Source of the DNA: a virus
Virus record (IMG/VR): IMGVR_UViG_3300021367_000005
Location: 1 to 34,878 of that record
Direction: 5' to 3' (one strand)
DNA: 34,878 nucleotides
The notes under the pieces are model-generated. The model ran no database searches and was not told the DNA's origin. It saw only the letters and a program-made list of their open reading frames with translations. Below are positions 15,195 to 23,307 of this stretch, in pieces; position 1 is the first letter of the stretch; the number at the start of each line of letters is the position of its first letter. The position numbers and the translations under genes are program-made.

Positions 15195-16382
15195 ATGGCG
15201 GCAATAATAACTAGAACGGGGAAAGGCGCAGCCATAACGCAGGCTGAAAATGATGCCAATCTTGATTCGCTCTGTGGTGTGAATGAGTCACAAACTGGTA
15301 CGACTTACACTGTCGATGCGGCGGATCAAAATGGAACAATTGAATTCTCTAACGCGTCACCTGTTGCAGTAACGCTCACCTTAATCGCAACCATTATCGC
15401 TGCTAATGATACCTCTGATTTCCAGGTGACTTTAAAAAATATCGGCGCAGGCACGGTGACGATCACCCCGACGACTGATACTTTCGACGATGGCTCATTA
15501 ACGAAAGTGCTGTCCCAATATGAATGGATCACAATTCAATCGGATAGCACTCAGACACTATGGAATATTGTTGTTTCATCGAATGCAAGCAAAGTTGATG
15601 GATTGGATGCTGGCCAGTTCCTGCGCTCTGATATTGATGATGTGACTACTGGTAATTTAACAATTAATAAGGCCAGTCCTTATTTGGTGATAAACGATAG
15701 TGGGGCCACTAATGGGCATATTCTTTTTAGAGATAATTTTGTTAGTCGAGCCCTGACTTATTGGGACAGATCATCGGATGCATATATTGTAAGGCAGTAT
15801 GATGTCGATGGCGTAACTATTGCCTCTCAGATGAACTTTGATCAAGACGGAACGACAAGCGTCACGGTAGGCTCTTTTGATTTTGCAACGGCCAGTTGGC
15901 AGATAGGAAGTGTCGCTGTTACATCGGACGCCGCAGAGCTAAATCTGCTGGAAAATGCCACATCAACTGACATTACCACCTCTGATTTACTGGCTGGTGT
16001 TATCAATGCTGTCTATCCCATTGGTTCAATCTATATCTCTACAGTAGCAACGAATCCAGGCACTCTACTGGGTGTTGGTACCTGGGTCGCATCAGGCGTT
16101 GGCAGCGTCCTGGTCGGTGTTGGGACATCTGATGAGACTTATACGCTTGATGATACGGGGGGCGCTAGCACCGAGACGGCACATCTTCATGGTGTGTCAA
16201 TAACATCCGCGGGAACAGGCAATATTGGCGCCAATCAAGATGGCGCGCCCGCAATCCCATGGCCTTCCGCGATAGCGCCACACACCCATAATGTCGTTGG
16301 AAATACCGCCAACAATTCCCCAAGTACTGGTGACAACATGCCACCTTATCTAACTGTTCAAATATGGGAACGAACAGCCTAG
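15195..16382 (+). CDS. tail fibre-like protein with tail-collar-type C-terminus
   Basis: This 395-residue protein starts directly after the stop of the previous gene. Residues 134-150 contain KVDGLDAGQFLRSDIDD, a motif frequent in phage fibres. The C-terminal third has YPIGSIYISTVATNPGTLLG, then TWVASGVGSVLVGVG, then His-rich turns (TAHLHG, PHTHNVVG) and the NMPPYLTVQIWERTA terminus. This is the collar or fibre-tip layout of many tail fibres, where His residues can bind metal. The protein probably trimerises and contacts the cell surface or another fibre. Confident on family, not on partner. Confidence 0.8.
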   Translation: MAAIITRTGKGAAITQAENDANLDSLCGVNESQTGTTYTVDAADQNGTIEFSNASPVAVTLTLIATIIAANDTSDFQVTLKNIGAGTVTITPTTDTFDDGSLTKVLSQYEWITIQSDSTQTLWNIVVSSNASKVDGLDAGQFLRSDIDDVTTGNLTINKASPYLVINDSGATNGHILFRDNFVSRALTYWDRSSDAYIVRQYDVDGVTIASQMNFDQDGTTSVTVGSFDFATASWQIGSVAVTSDAAELNLLENATSTDITTSDLLAGVINAVYPIGSIYISTVATNPGTLLGVGTWVASGVGSVLVGVGTSDETYTLDDTGGASTETAHLHGVSITSAGTGNIGANQDGAPAIPWPSAIAPHTHNVVGNTANNSPSTGDNMPPYLTVQIWERTA

Positions 16383-16414
16383 TGAATCAAAATATTTAAC
16401 CTGGTTTTTTCTTG

Positions 16415-16909
16415 ATGGCTCAAATACTAGTCTACAAAGGTCACCGAACCGTTAAAGGCTTCTCTGATAACCGAGTTATTAAACAGAGTAAAAAAAACCG
16501 AAATAATATTCTTGATTTACAAAAAGCCATGGAGTCGATGGAACAAACCATGGATCAGTTTCCATTAACTCACCACTTTGCGCCCGGTGTCTACGCAAGA
16601 GAAATGTTTCTACCTGCCGGACATACCATTGTTGGAAAAATTCACAAACACGCGCACCTTAATTTTTTAATGAAGGGTGTTGTCGTTGTCTCAACTGAAG
16701 AAGGCTCAAAAGAATTAAACGGTCCTTGCATTTTCACTTCTTACGCCGGAACAAAACGAGCCGTATACATCAAGGAGGATGCTATCTGGGCAACAGTTCA
16801 TGTGACAGAAGAAACCGATTTAACTGAAATAGAGAACGAAATCATTGCAAAAGATTTTAAAGAGATAGAAAGAGATAAACGAATGACTGAATTAGAGAAG
16901 ATCGTATGA
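16415..16909 (+). CDS. cupin-domain protein in the virion operon
   Basis: The 164-residue product has an N-terminal basic segment (VIKQSKKNRNNILDLQKA), then a single cupin barrel (about 55-140). LPAGHTIVGKIHKHAHLNFLMKG shows His residues at likely metal positions, followed by VVVVSTEEGSKELNGPCIF and IWATVHVTEETD. Cupins bind metal or sugar. In phage operons such proteins are rare and may be virion components. The ATG at 16415 is taken; a TTG three bases earlier is possible. The ribosome site is weak. It overlaps the first ejection-protein gene by four bases. Function is unknown. Confidence 0.75.
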   Translation: MAQILVYKGHRTVKGFSDNRVIKQSKKNRNNILDLQKAMESMEQTMDQFPLTHHFAPGVYAREMFLPAGHTIVGKIHKHAHLNFLMKGVVVVSTEEGSKELNGPCIFTSYAGTKRAVYIKEDAIWATVHVTEETDLTEIENEIIAKDFKEIERDKRMTELEKIV

Positions 16910-18072
16910 CCTGGGGAGCCACTGCTGTTGTTGGGTCAATCGCCGCGCCGGTTATTGGCGGTTATATGGGCGCAGAAGCTACGCGTGAGGCCGCTGACAT
17001 TTCCTCTGCTTCAGATGAAAGGGCCGCGCAAATACAGCAGGATATGTATTTGCAAGGGCGACGTGATTTGCAGCCCTGGATGGATGTTGCTACAGGCGCG
17101 CCAACTTACAACCAGGTTTATGACCCCACCGCGCCCAGACAGACACCTGAAGATATTGTTGATTTTTCTAACTTCGTCCTTGCACAGGCGAGAGGTGAGG
17201 TCGATGCCCAGGGCTACGCGCTAAATGCGACGGGAGCGAGAGAGGTTACAGGTTATGGTGAAGGCGGAGCGCTCAGTCAATTGGCCGGTTATGGTCGGAG
17301 CCAGGTCTCGCCCGAGGATTATATTCCTGGGTCGGCTATTCCCGAGTTTGCCCCCCAATCCGACGTTCGCGATTTTGATGTTAGAGGTGATCAGCCTGAA
17401 TATAATCGGCTAGCCGACATCACCCAAGACCCCTCCTATCAGTTTAGAAAAGCAGAACAAGATAGAGCCATTAACAGGAATATGGCAGGCATGGGAAAGC
17501 TCATGTCGGGCAATCGCCTTGAGGAATTAATGGCCCGCAGTGGTGATTTAGCGTCACAGGAGTATAGCGCGGGCTACGGCCGAAACATTCAAGACTACGA
17601 ACTTGAACGCGCTCGCGAGGCAGCGGGTTACGGTCGAGATTTAACTGGGTTTGAACAAAACCGATTAGCTGAATCTTCTCGTTATGGTCGCGATGTTGAC
17701 GCTTACAATGCGGCTGCCTCACGAGAGGCTCTTGGCTATGGCCGAGGCGTTGACGCTTATGGTCGCGCCTACGGGCAAGAGGCAGATTATCTAAACAGGC
17801 TTACTGGTCTTGCAAACGTAGGCCAGAGCTCAGCCAGCAATATTGCCGGAATGGGCGCAAATACCGCCGGGATTATGGGCGCGAATATTGCTGCCAGTGG
17901 TAGCGCACAAGCGGCCGGGCGTCTGGGTGAGACAGCAGCCTGGACGGGCGCATTAGGGGATCTCGCTTCGCTCGGAACGCAATATGCTATGAGCCCGTCT
18001 CCTCAGAATTACACAACACCACCCGGCTACGGAGGCACATCGATGTCAGGCTGGGATTACTACGGGGCTTGA
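16906..18072 (+). CDS. probable DNA-ejection (internal virion) protein, gp7-like position
   Basis: This 388-residue protein starts with a Gly/Ala membrane-active-looking segment (WGATAVVGSIAAPVIGGYMG). It contains DPSYQFRKAEQDRAINR followed by MSGNRLEELMA (about 175-210), a layout known from podovirus ejection proteins. Residues 223-294 are four exact-length 18-residue repeats opening with GYGR or RYGR. The C-terminus is Gly/Ala/Ser rich. It is the first of three such genes, as in P22 gp7-gp20-gp16. Ejection proteins leave the virion with the DNA and form a channel across the envelope. The role is inferred from position and composition. Confidence 0.75.
   Translation: MTWGATAVVGSIAAPVIGGYMGAEATREAADISSASDERAAQIQQDMYLQGRRDLQPWMDVATGAPTYNQVYDPTAPRQTPEDIVDFSNFVLAQARGEVDAQGYALNATGAREVTGYGEGGALSQLAGYGRSQVSPEDYIPGSAIPEFAPQSDVRDFDVRGDQPEYNRLADITQDPSYQFRKAEQDRAINRNMAGMGKLMSGNRLEELMARSGDLASQEYSAGYGRNIQDYELERAREAAGYGRDLTGFEQNRLAESSRYGRDVDAYNAAASREALGYGRGVDAYGRAYGQEADYLNRLTGLANVGQSSASNIAGMGANTAGIMGANIAASGSAQAAGRLGETAAWTGALGDLASLGTQYAMSPSPQNYTTPPGYGGTSMSGWDYYGA
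17572..17787 (+). repeat. four tandem 18-residue (54-bp) coding repeats
   Basis: Residues 223, 241, 259 and 277 each start an 18-residue unit beginning G/R-Y-G-R, then a small or acidic residue, a branched aliphatic residue, two or three residues, Tyr/Phe, and an Ala/Arg-rich helix. The DNA copies differ at many bases, so this is an old expansion kept by protein-level selection rather than a fresh duplication. Confidence 0.85.
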
Positions 18073-18073
18073 T

Positions 18074-19222
18074 ATGGCTTTGAATCAGTTAATAGCCCAG
18101 GGCGGGCGCAATATCAAATCACCTGTTCAGCGCTACATGGAGACGCGAGCACAGATGAATCAGGAGCAACAGAACAGGCTCTCACAAGAGGCGACGCGCC
18201 AGAATATGCTTGCACAGCGCCAACAGATGACCATGGGTCAACAGCGACAACGAGTAGAAATGGGGGAAGCTTATGCGAAGGCTGTTATGCCCATTGTTGA
18301 ATCGGTTAACAGAGAGAAGGACAAGCAAGCGGCGTGGTCGCAAGTCTATCCCGAGATAGAGCGAGTCGCTTCTCAGTACAATGTCCCACTAACGGACCAG
18401 TCAAAAACCTGGAGTCAAAACAATGCTGACTCATTGATAAACCGGTTTGGTCGCGAACAAATAACAACGAATTACGTTGACGGTATGCCAGTGCAGAGAT
18501 CCTCTTTGACGGGAAGAGAAACAACAAGCCCTCGCGCAAGTCAGAGAATCACTCAGGGCCTTTACTCGAAAATCGATCCATCTAAATACACACCGGCGTC
18601 GCTGGATTTATTCGCTGAAACAAAAAAATATTCTGATCTTGTCTCAAAACCAAGCACATTAACCGAAGGGCTAACCGTTGGAGAGGAAGCCGTTGACAAG
18701 GCCATCGCCAAAGACTATGTCGCATGGACGACAGGCGGATTTTCTGATATTGAAAAAAGCCTCACTCAATTAAAGTCAGCACAGCAAAGACTAGAGAGCG
18801 GAGAGGAGAATCTAACAGGGCCTGTAATTGGCCGGATATCCGATGTGATTAAATCAACAACAAACCCTGGCGCTGTAGATGTTAAGGAGCAGGTGGCGGA
18901 GGTTGTCCAGCGAAATCTTCGACTAGTGCTTGGTGCGCAGTTCACAGAAAAAGAAGGGAATCAATTAATAGCGAGAGCCTACAACGAGAACCTGGACGAA
19001 GCAATTAATGCAGAAAGAGTCGGGCGATTAATAAAAGCAATACAAGGCGCCGCTAAAGAAAAACAAAAATCGATGGACTACTACAGTAAGAATGGAACGC
19101 TGAAGGGGTTCAAGGGGAAACAGCTGACCATAAATGATATAGAAGATGAGATGGATGGCAGGACAAAAAATAGTGAAGAGGAAAGCAGTGGCGGCTGGTC
19201 AATAAGGAAGGTAAATGACTAA
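18074..19222 (+). CDS. probable DNA-ejection (internal virion) protein, gp20-like position
   Basis: This 382-residue protein is strongly helical. The first 75 residues are a Gln/Arg/Met-rich coiled-coil-like helix (RYMETRAQMNQEQQNRLSQE and more), followed by a globular Gln-poor middle and a helical C-terminal half (about 200-345) with AKDYVAWTTGG and LVLGAQFTEKEGNQL. The tail is Gly/Ser/Glu rich. It follows the first ejection gene by one base and overlaps the next by eight. This is the layout of P22 gp20 and relatives; the specific function within the ejection apparatus cannot be read. Confidence 0.7.
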   Translation: MALNQLIAQGGRNIKSPVQRYMETRAQMNQEQQNRLSQEATRQNMLAQRQQMTMGQQRQRVEMGEAYAKAVMPIVESVNREKDKQAAWSQVYPEIERVASQYNVPLTDQSKTWSQNNADSLINRFGREQITTNYVDGMPVQRSSLTGRETTSPRASQRITQGLYSKIDPSKYTPASLDLFAETKKYSDLVSKPSTLTEGLTVGEEAVDKAIAKDYVAWTTGGFSDIEKSLTQLKSAQQRLESGEENLTGPVIGRISDVIKSTTNPGAVDVKEQVAEVVQRNLRLVLGAQFTEKEGNQLIARAYNENLDEAINAERVGRLIKAIQGAAKEKQKSMDYYSKNGTLKGFKGKQLTINDIEDEMDGRTKNSEEESSGGWSIRKVND

Positions 19223-20912
19223 GTATCAGATAACGTCACCCGATGGCCAGCTCTTCGAGATAGAGGCACCCACCTCTGCAACAAACGAAGATGTGATCAA
19301 ATATGCAAAGGCGCAATGGGCTGCTGAGACGCCAGCGCCAGCGCAGGTTCCAATGCCGACCTCAGAGCAGACCCCAGAGCAAACTCCGGCTGTCCCACCA
19401 ACTGCCCCTCCTACTGCAATCCCAGAGCCCGATGATTTTTTGGAGCGAGTGGGTCAGCGACATTCAGGGCGAGTTCAGTCTACAACGGAAACACTAAAAG
19501 ATTTAGCGGGGCGCAGAGTTGAGCCAAAAGAAGCCCTCTTGCAGGTAGCCGGGAGCGGGGCGGGAATGGCTCTGGATATTGTCGGTGAGGGTTTGACCAG
19601 TACCGGTAGAGGGATCGCTGAGATAACACCCGAGCCTGTAAAAAAAGCCATTAGCGCTGGAGTTGAATCCTTCGCGAATGCGATGCCATTCAGAGATGAG
19701 GTCATGTCGGCGTTAAGCGGCGGCATAGGTTCCTGGTCTGACTTTTCAGGAAATAATCCACGCGCTGCAAAAAATATTGAGTCTATTTTTAATATCGGAA
19801 TGCTGCTGGCTCCAGTAAAGGTAAAAGCAAGAGCAGATCCTTCGCCTTTAGGACGTGTCGCCAAATCGCTCGACCTGGCGACAGACAGACAATTGCTGAA
19901 AAGAAGATCTGACTTTGTTGGAAAATTAATTTCACCAGAGCGAAGTAAAAAAGTGTTGATTGAAGAGACAGCAAGGACTGCTGAGAAGGGCCGAGGGTTA
20001 CTCAAGAGAAGCGTTGTCGATTTATCAGGGCACGAAAAGAGTGTGGCAGCAGAGGTGGCAAAGATTAGAAGTGTGACGCCGAAAAATAGTTATCAAGGCA
20101 ATCTTAATGCTATCGCTCAAGAAAACAAAGTCATGGGCGATCAGCTCAAAAAAAGAATTGGCGATAGATTAATGCTTAACCTGCCAGGCGAGGCCACAAG
20201 AAAAATAGATGACGCTATTGAGAACTTGATTTTAGAAAATCCTGTTATTACTGGGAACGCTGCTACTGTTGCGAATAAAATTGCTGTAAAGGCAAAACAG
20301 ATAATAGAAAAAAATAGGTCATCTCCTCGTGGCCTTTTAACTGCCAGACAAGAATTGGATTCATGGATTAAAGCTCAAAAAGGATCAAAGGTTTTTGACC
20401 CGGAACTAGAGGGATCCTTATCGGTTTCAGTTCGCGCTGTTAGAACAGCAATGAACGACATTCTCGACAAGAATGCGAGCGTTGCTGTTAAAGATAGTTT
20501 GAAACGACAGAGTCTTTTGTATAACGCCATGGATAATCTGGCGCCCAAGGCCGCAGCACAATCAAATTATGCTGTCGGCAGGCTCGTGCAAGATGTTGCA
20601 ACGGTGCTGCCTTTTAGTTCTAAATTCATTAATGAGTTTAGCACTGTCCTCGGTTTAGGACTTGTCGGCGGCTCAGCGCTTCTTTCACCTGGCGCTGTCG
20701 GCAGTTTAGCTTCAGCTGCGATTGTAGGTCGCGCCGGATATAAAACAGTGATTAGCCCCACAGCAAAAAAGGCTTTGTCATCCCTGATAAAGGCCACTGA
20801 TAAAGCGATCTATACATCAAAAAATCCATCAATGATAAAACAGCTAAGGGCTGACAGAGCTCTTGTTGTTGAGCTGCTGAAAAAAGCTGAGGTTCGTGAG
20901 GACGACACATAA
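19215..20912 (+). CDS. probable DNA-ejection (internal virion) protein, gp16-like position
   Basis: This 565-residue protein opens with YQITSPDGQLFEIEAPTSAT, a domain common at the start of phage internal or ejection proteins. A Pro/Gln/Thr linker (about 37-72) follows. The middle has hydrophobic helices such as LQVAGSGAGMALDIVGEG and IFNIGMLLAPV, and the C-terminus has Gly/Ala segments (LGLGLVGGSALLSPGAVGSL) able to insert into membranes. In P22, gp16 makes a membrane channel after ejection. It overlaps the preceding gene by eight bases and ends before a terminator at 21000-21022. Confidence 0.7.
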   Translation: MTKYQITSPDGQLFEIEAPTSATNEDVIKYAKAQWAAETPAPAQVPMPTSEQTPEQTPAVPPTAPPTAIPEPDDFLERVGQRHSGRVQSTTETLKDLAGRRVEPKEALLQVAGSGAGMALDIVGEGLTSTGRGIAEITPEPVKKAISAGVESFANAMPFRDEVMSALSGGIGSWSDFSGNNPRAAKNIESIFNIGMLLAPVKVKARADPSPLGRVAKSLDLATDRQLLKRRSDFVGKLISPERSKKVLIEETARTAEKGRGLLKRSVVDLSGHEKSVAAEVAKIRSVTPKNSYQGNLNAIAQENKVMGDQLKKRIGDRLMLNLPGEATRKIDDAIENLILENPVITGNAATVANKIAVKAKQIIEKNRSSPRGLLTARQELDSWIKAQKGSKVFDPELEGSLSVSVRAVRTAMNDILDKNASVAVKDSLKRQSLLYNAMDNLAPKAAAQSNYAVGRLVQDVATVLPFSSKFINEFSTVLGLGLVGGSALLSPGAVGSLASAAIVGRAGYKTVISPTAKKALSSLIKATDKAIYTSKNPSMIKQLRADRALVVELLKKAEVREDDT

Positions 20913-20999
20913 AAATACTGTTGTCTCCAACCAAGCCGCGAATGTATTCGCGAGCTCGCTAAAGAAAAAATTAATTCGAATTAAAACTAAGTAAGAAAG

Positions 21000-21022
21000 C
21001 CCGCATAAAGCGGGTTTTTTTT
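21000..21022 (+). terminator. strong intrinsic terminator
   Basis: CCCGC (21000-21004), loop ATAAA, GCGGG (21010-21014), then eight T residues. It closes the ejection-protein group and leaves the next gene with a 17-base gap from stem to ATG. Confidence 0.85.
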
Positions 21023-21031
21023 GGAGAAAAA

Positions 21032-21550
21032 ATGACTTTAGGTTCTGTTTCAATATCCAATCAGTCGTTAATCATTACAGGTTTATCGACTGACACAAAA
21101 CCAACTACAACGGCGTCGGCAACGAATAAATTCCTGGAGACCGACACAGGTGATATTTATGAATACAGTGGCAGCGCATGGATAAAACTGGTTGAGTCGG
21201 GTGCGATTATTTCGGAGCCTAACCAGTTGGCGCAAGAGAGAAACATTGGCACAGCCAACCAGTATGGTGTCGGTGTTTCGGAGTGCAATGCGATGATACT
21301 AAACGGGTCACTAGCTGTTGCTGTTAGCGGTGGGGCCCCTGCCCTGGTCTTCGGTGTATTGATTGGCACCTCTGGTGCAACAGCGACAATTGTTGGCTTG
21401 AGCGATCAGACGCCAACAGCAAGGTCTGTGATACTGACGTCATCATCTGTGAGCCAGTTCTTTGACTTGAGAGGCATGAAAGTCGATGCAACTTTCACGG
21501 TAAACCCATCGATCAGCAATGATGTTGTTGTCTTTTGGCGGCCACAGTAA
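21032..21550 (+). CDS. small beta-rich virion protein preceding the receptor-binding proteins
   Basis: The 172-residue product starts at ATG 21032 with GGAG nearby. Residues 33-52 read NKFLETDTGDIYEYSGSAWI, a short strand-turn unit widespread in phage tail or head-fibre proteins. The C-terminal half is beta-rich (QTPTARSVILTSSSVSQFFD). It may be an adaptor or head-fibre subunit for the two beta-helix proteins after it. Its stop overlaps the start of an 18-codon reading frame (21550). Function is inferred from position and beta content. Confidence 0.6.
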   Translation: MTLGSVSISNQSLIITGLSTDTKPTTTASATNKFLETDTGDIYEYSGSAWIKLVESGAIISEPNQLAQERNIGTANQYGVGVSECNAMILNGSLAVAVSGGAPALVFGVLIGTSGATATIVGLSDQTPTARSVILTSSSVSQFFDLRGMKVDATFTVNPSISNDVVVFWRPQ

Positions 21551-21606
21551 TGAGCACCTCTCCGATTGGCTCTCTCCCCCTCAGGAGAGGAACCTGTGGC
21601 AACTGA
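21550..21606 (+). promoter_or_regulatory. 18-codon leader ORF crossing a hairpin that contains a Shine-Dalgarno sequence
   Basis: A short ORF starts at ATG 21550, overlapping the stop of the preceding gene (TAATG), and ends with TGA at 21604-21606, just past the GTG start (21596) of the first beta-helix gene. CTCTCC (21572-21577) can pair with GGAGAG (21584-21589), six pairs and a six-base loop, hiding the ribosome site AGGAGAGG (21583-21590). A ribosome on the leader ORF would open this hairpin. The seen facts are the ORF, the pairing and the positions; the regulation is inferred. Confidence 0.6.
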
Positions 21607-23299
21607 AACTGTTTACATCGATCCTGTGCTCGGTAACGACGGAACAGGGGCCGTTGACGATCCTAATTTACCCTTTAAGCACATCCAGGAAGGTGTCAAC
21701 GCATTGACTGTTGGTTCTGACGGGATCGCTATGCTTGCTCCCGGCACTTATGTTGAGGACTCGGGCGGCACAAATTACTGCCTCCTTGACCGGGACTTAA
21801 CTTCATTGACAATCGCTCCAAGCATCGACTATAGCTCGGTGATAAAAGCAGCGGCTGTCGGCTCTCAGGTCGCCGTCATCTCAGCGCAATCACCTTTATC
21901 TGTTTTTAGCTTGGGCAAGGTGATTATTGACGCTGAATCAACTCAAACTTTTCATGTTATTTTTGACGCTACCCTTGAGATGTCTGCTGTAATTGATGGA
22001 AGTCGATTTGTTAATTGCTTTTTTTCTGTTTTTGGCCAGGTGGATTATCTAACATCTCTTTTGTTGAAAAACGAATGGCGAACAGTCGATGCTCTCCGTG
22101 TTCTGGAGTCATCGCCCGCCGTGGTCGGCGCGCAAGTAACTGTCTCGGACGGCTACATTATAAATAGCGGGGTCGATCTAGCAAGAGCGCCTATATTTAT
22201 AGTCGCGAACGCCGTTGGTGTTGATGTCGTTGTTGACAATATCCTGTTTGACTATACGCCTTCGCCAATAGGCGCAGCGCACCGATCCATGATTGTTCTT
22301 GATGGCGCAGCGACTATGACTGTAAAAAACAATCATTTTAAATTTTATAACAATGGCTCAACAGCGACCGCATCCGGTGTTCGAATCAAGCCTAATGCTG
22401 TTTACCGGCCCTCCTCTGTAATTATTGAAGATAATTATGTGGGGGACAATACCCTTTCCCCGCTTGCTACTTGCATTACTGTGGGCTTTACGACTCCGAC
22501 AAATAGCAACAGAATCGATGGCGTCGTTGTTCGAAGAAACCAGCTTGCCAGTGCTGACAATGGCTTAATCTTTGGCTTCATAACGGATGCCGAAAGTTAT
22601 TCAAATAAAATAAACGATGTCATTGTTGGTTGCCTTGCTCTAGGAACGACAACCTGTCGATTTTCTGGGAACCTAATAATTGATGCATCTGGGCAGACGT
22701 TATATGGGAAGAACGACACGGATAGTATTTTTGCAAACAATACCTGCGTCGCAAACACAGTGACACCTGCCGGGCATTTTTATACCGGATTTAACTTAAT
22801 ACAAGGCGTAGACGATACGCATGGCACTTTGTTTGCAAACAATATTGTTTATGATCATATCGGGGATAATTATATTATTTACAATGCTGTCTTTTCTGAT
22901 GCAAAGTACAAAAACAATAACATGTTTCAGCCAAATGGGAATTCCTTCCCTCGCTTTTTTTATGATGGTGTAGCAACCGATTTCCTATTCTTTTTAACTC
23001 TCATCGTCAACGCTGGGTCGCTGGGAAGTATGGCTGATAATCTTGAAGTCGATCCTGAATTCGAATCCAGGTTCAGTTACGAGTTGGCTTCATTCAGTCG
23101 GCTAATTGGGGCCGGCCTAAAGTGGTGGTCGTTAACCGAAGATTCACCGCTGGACATGGATGGGAGTCCTTTCTGGGGTGCTTATGTTGACATCGGCGCA
23201 TACTCAACATGGGATGGCAATCCTCGACGTATTCCTTCACCCAAGCGGCTCGCCTCTCCAGGTCGATCAACTTCTTATCGAACATCTTACGTCCCATAG
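21596..23299 (+). CDS. beta-helix tail spike / receptor-binding protein 1
   Basis: GTG 21596 is chosen because AGGAGAGG lies five bases upstream; an earlier in-frame ATG (21566) lies in the hairpin region. The 567-residue product opens with ETVYIDPVLGNDGTG, typical of right-handed beta-helix (pectin-lyase-like) proteins, and has many turns with Asn-Asn pairs (NNTCVANT, NNIVYDH, NNNMF). Beta-helix tail proteins bind or cut surface polysaccharide. No catalytic pair is evident. Its C-terminus (about 515-560) shares a module with the next protein: GLKWW, then FWGAYVDIGAYSTWDG, then RRIPSP. Unique among them is the Ser/Arg-rich tail. Confidence 0.8.
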   Translation: MATETVYIDPVLGNDGTGAVDDPNLPFKHIQEGVNALTVGSDGIAMLAPGTYVEDSGGTNYCLLDRDLTSLTIAPSIDYSSVIKAAAVGSQVAVISAQSPLSVFSLGKVIIDAESTQTFHVIFDATLEMSAVIDGSRFVNCFFSVFGQVDYLTSLLLKNEWRTVDALRVLESSPAVVGAQVTVSDGYIINSGVDLARAPIFIVANAVGVDVVVDNILFDYTPSPIGAAHRSMIVLDGAATMTVKNNHFKFYNNGSTATASGVRIKPNAVYRPSSVIIEDNYVGDNTLSPLATCITVGFTTPTNSNRIDGVVVRRNQLASADNGLIFGFITDAESYSNKINDVIVGCLALGTTTCRFSGNLIIDASGQTLYGKNDTDSIFANNTCVANTVTPAGHFYTGFNLIQGVDDTHGTLFANNIVYDHIGDNYIIYNAVFSDAKYKNNNMFQPNGNSFPRFFYDGVATDFLFFLTLIVNAGSLGSMADNLEVDPEFESRFSYELASFSRLIGAGLKWWSLTEDSPLDMDGSPFWGAYVDIGAYSTWDGNPRRIPSPKRLASPGRSTSYRTSYVP

Positions 23300-23307
23300 G
23301 TCTATTA

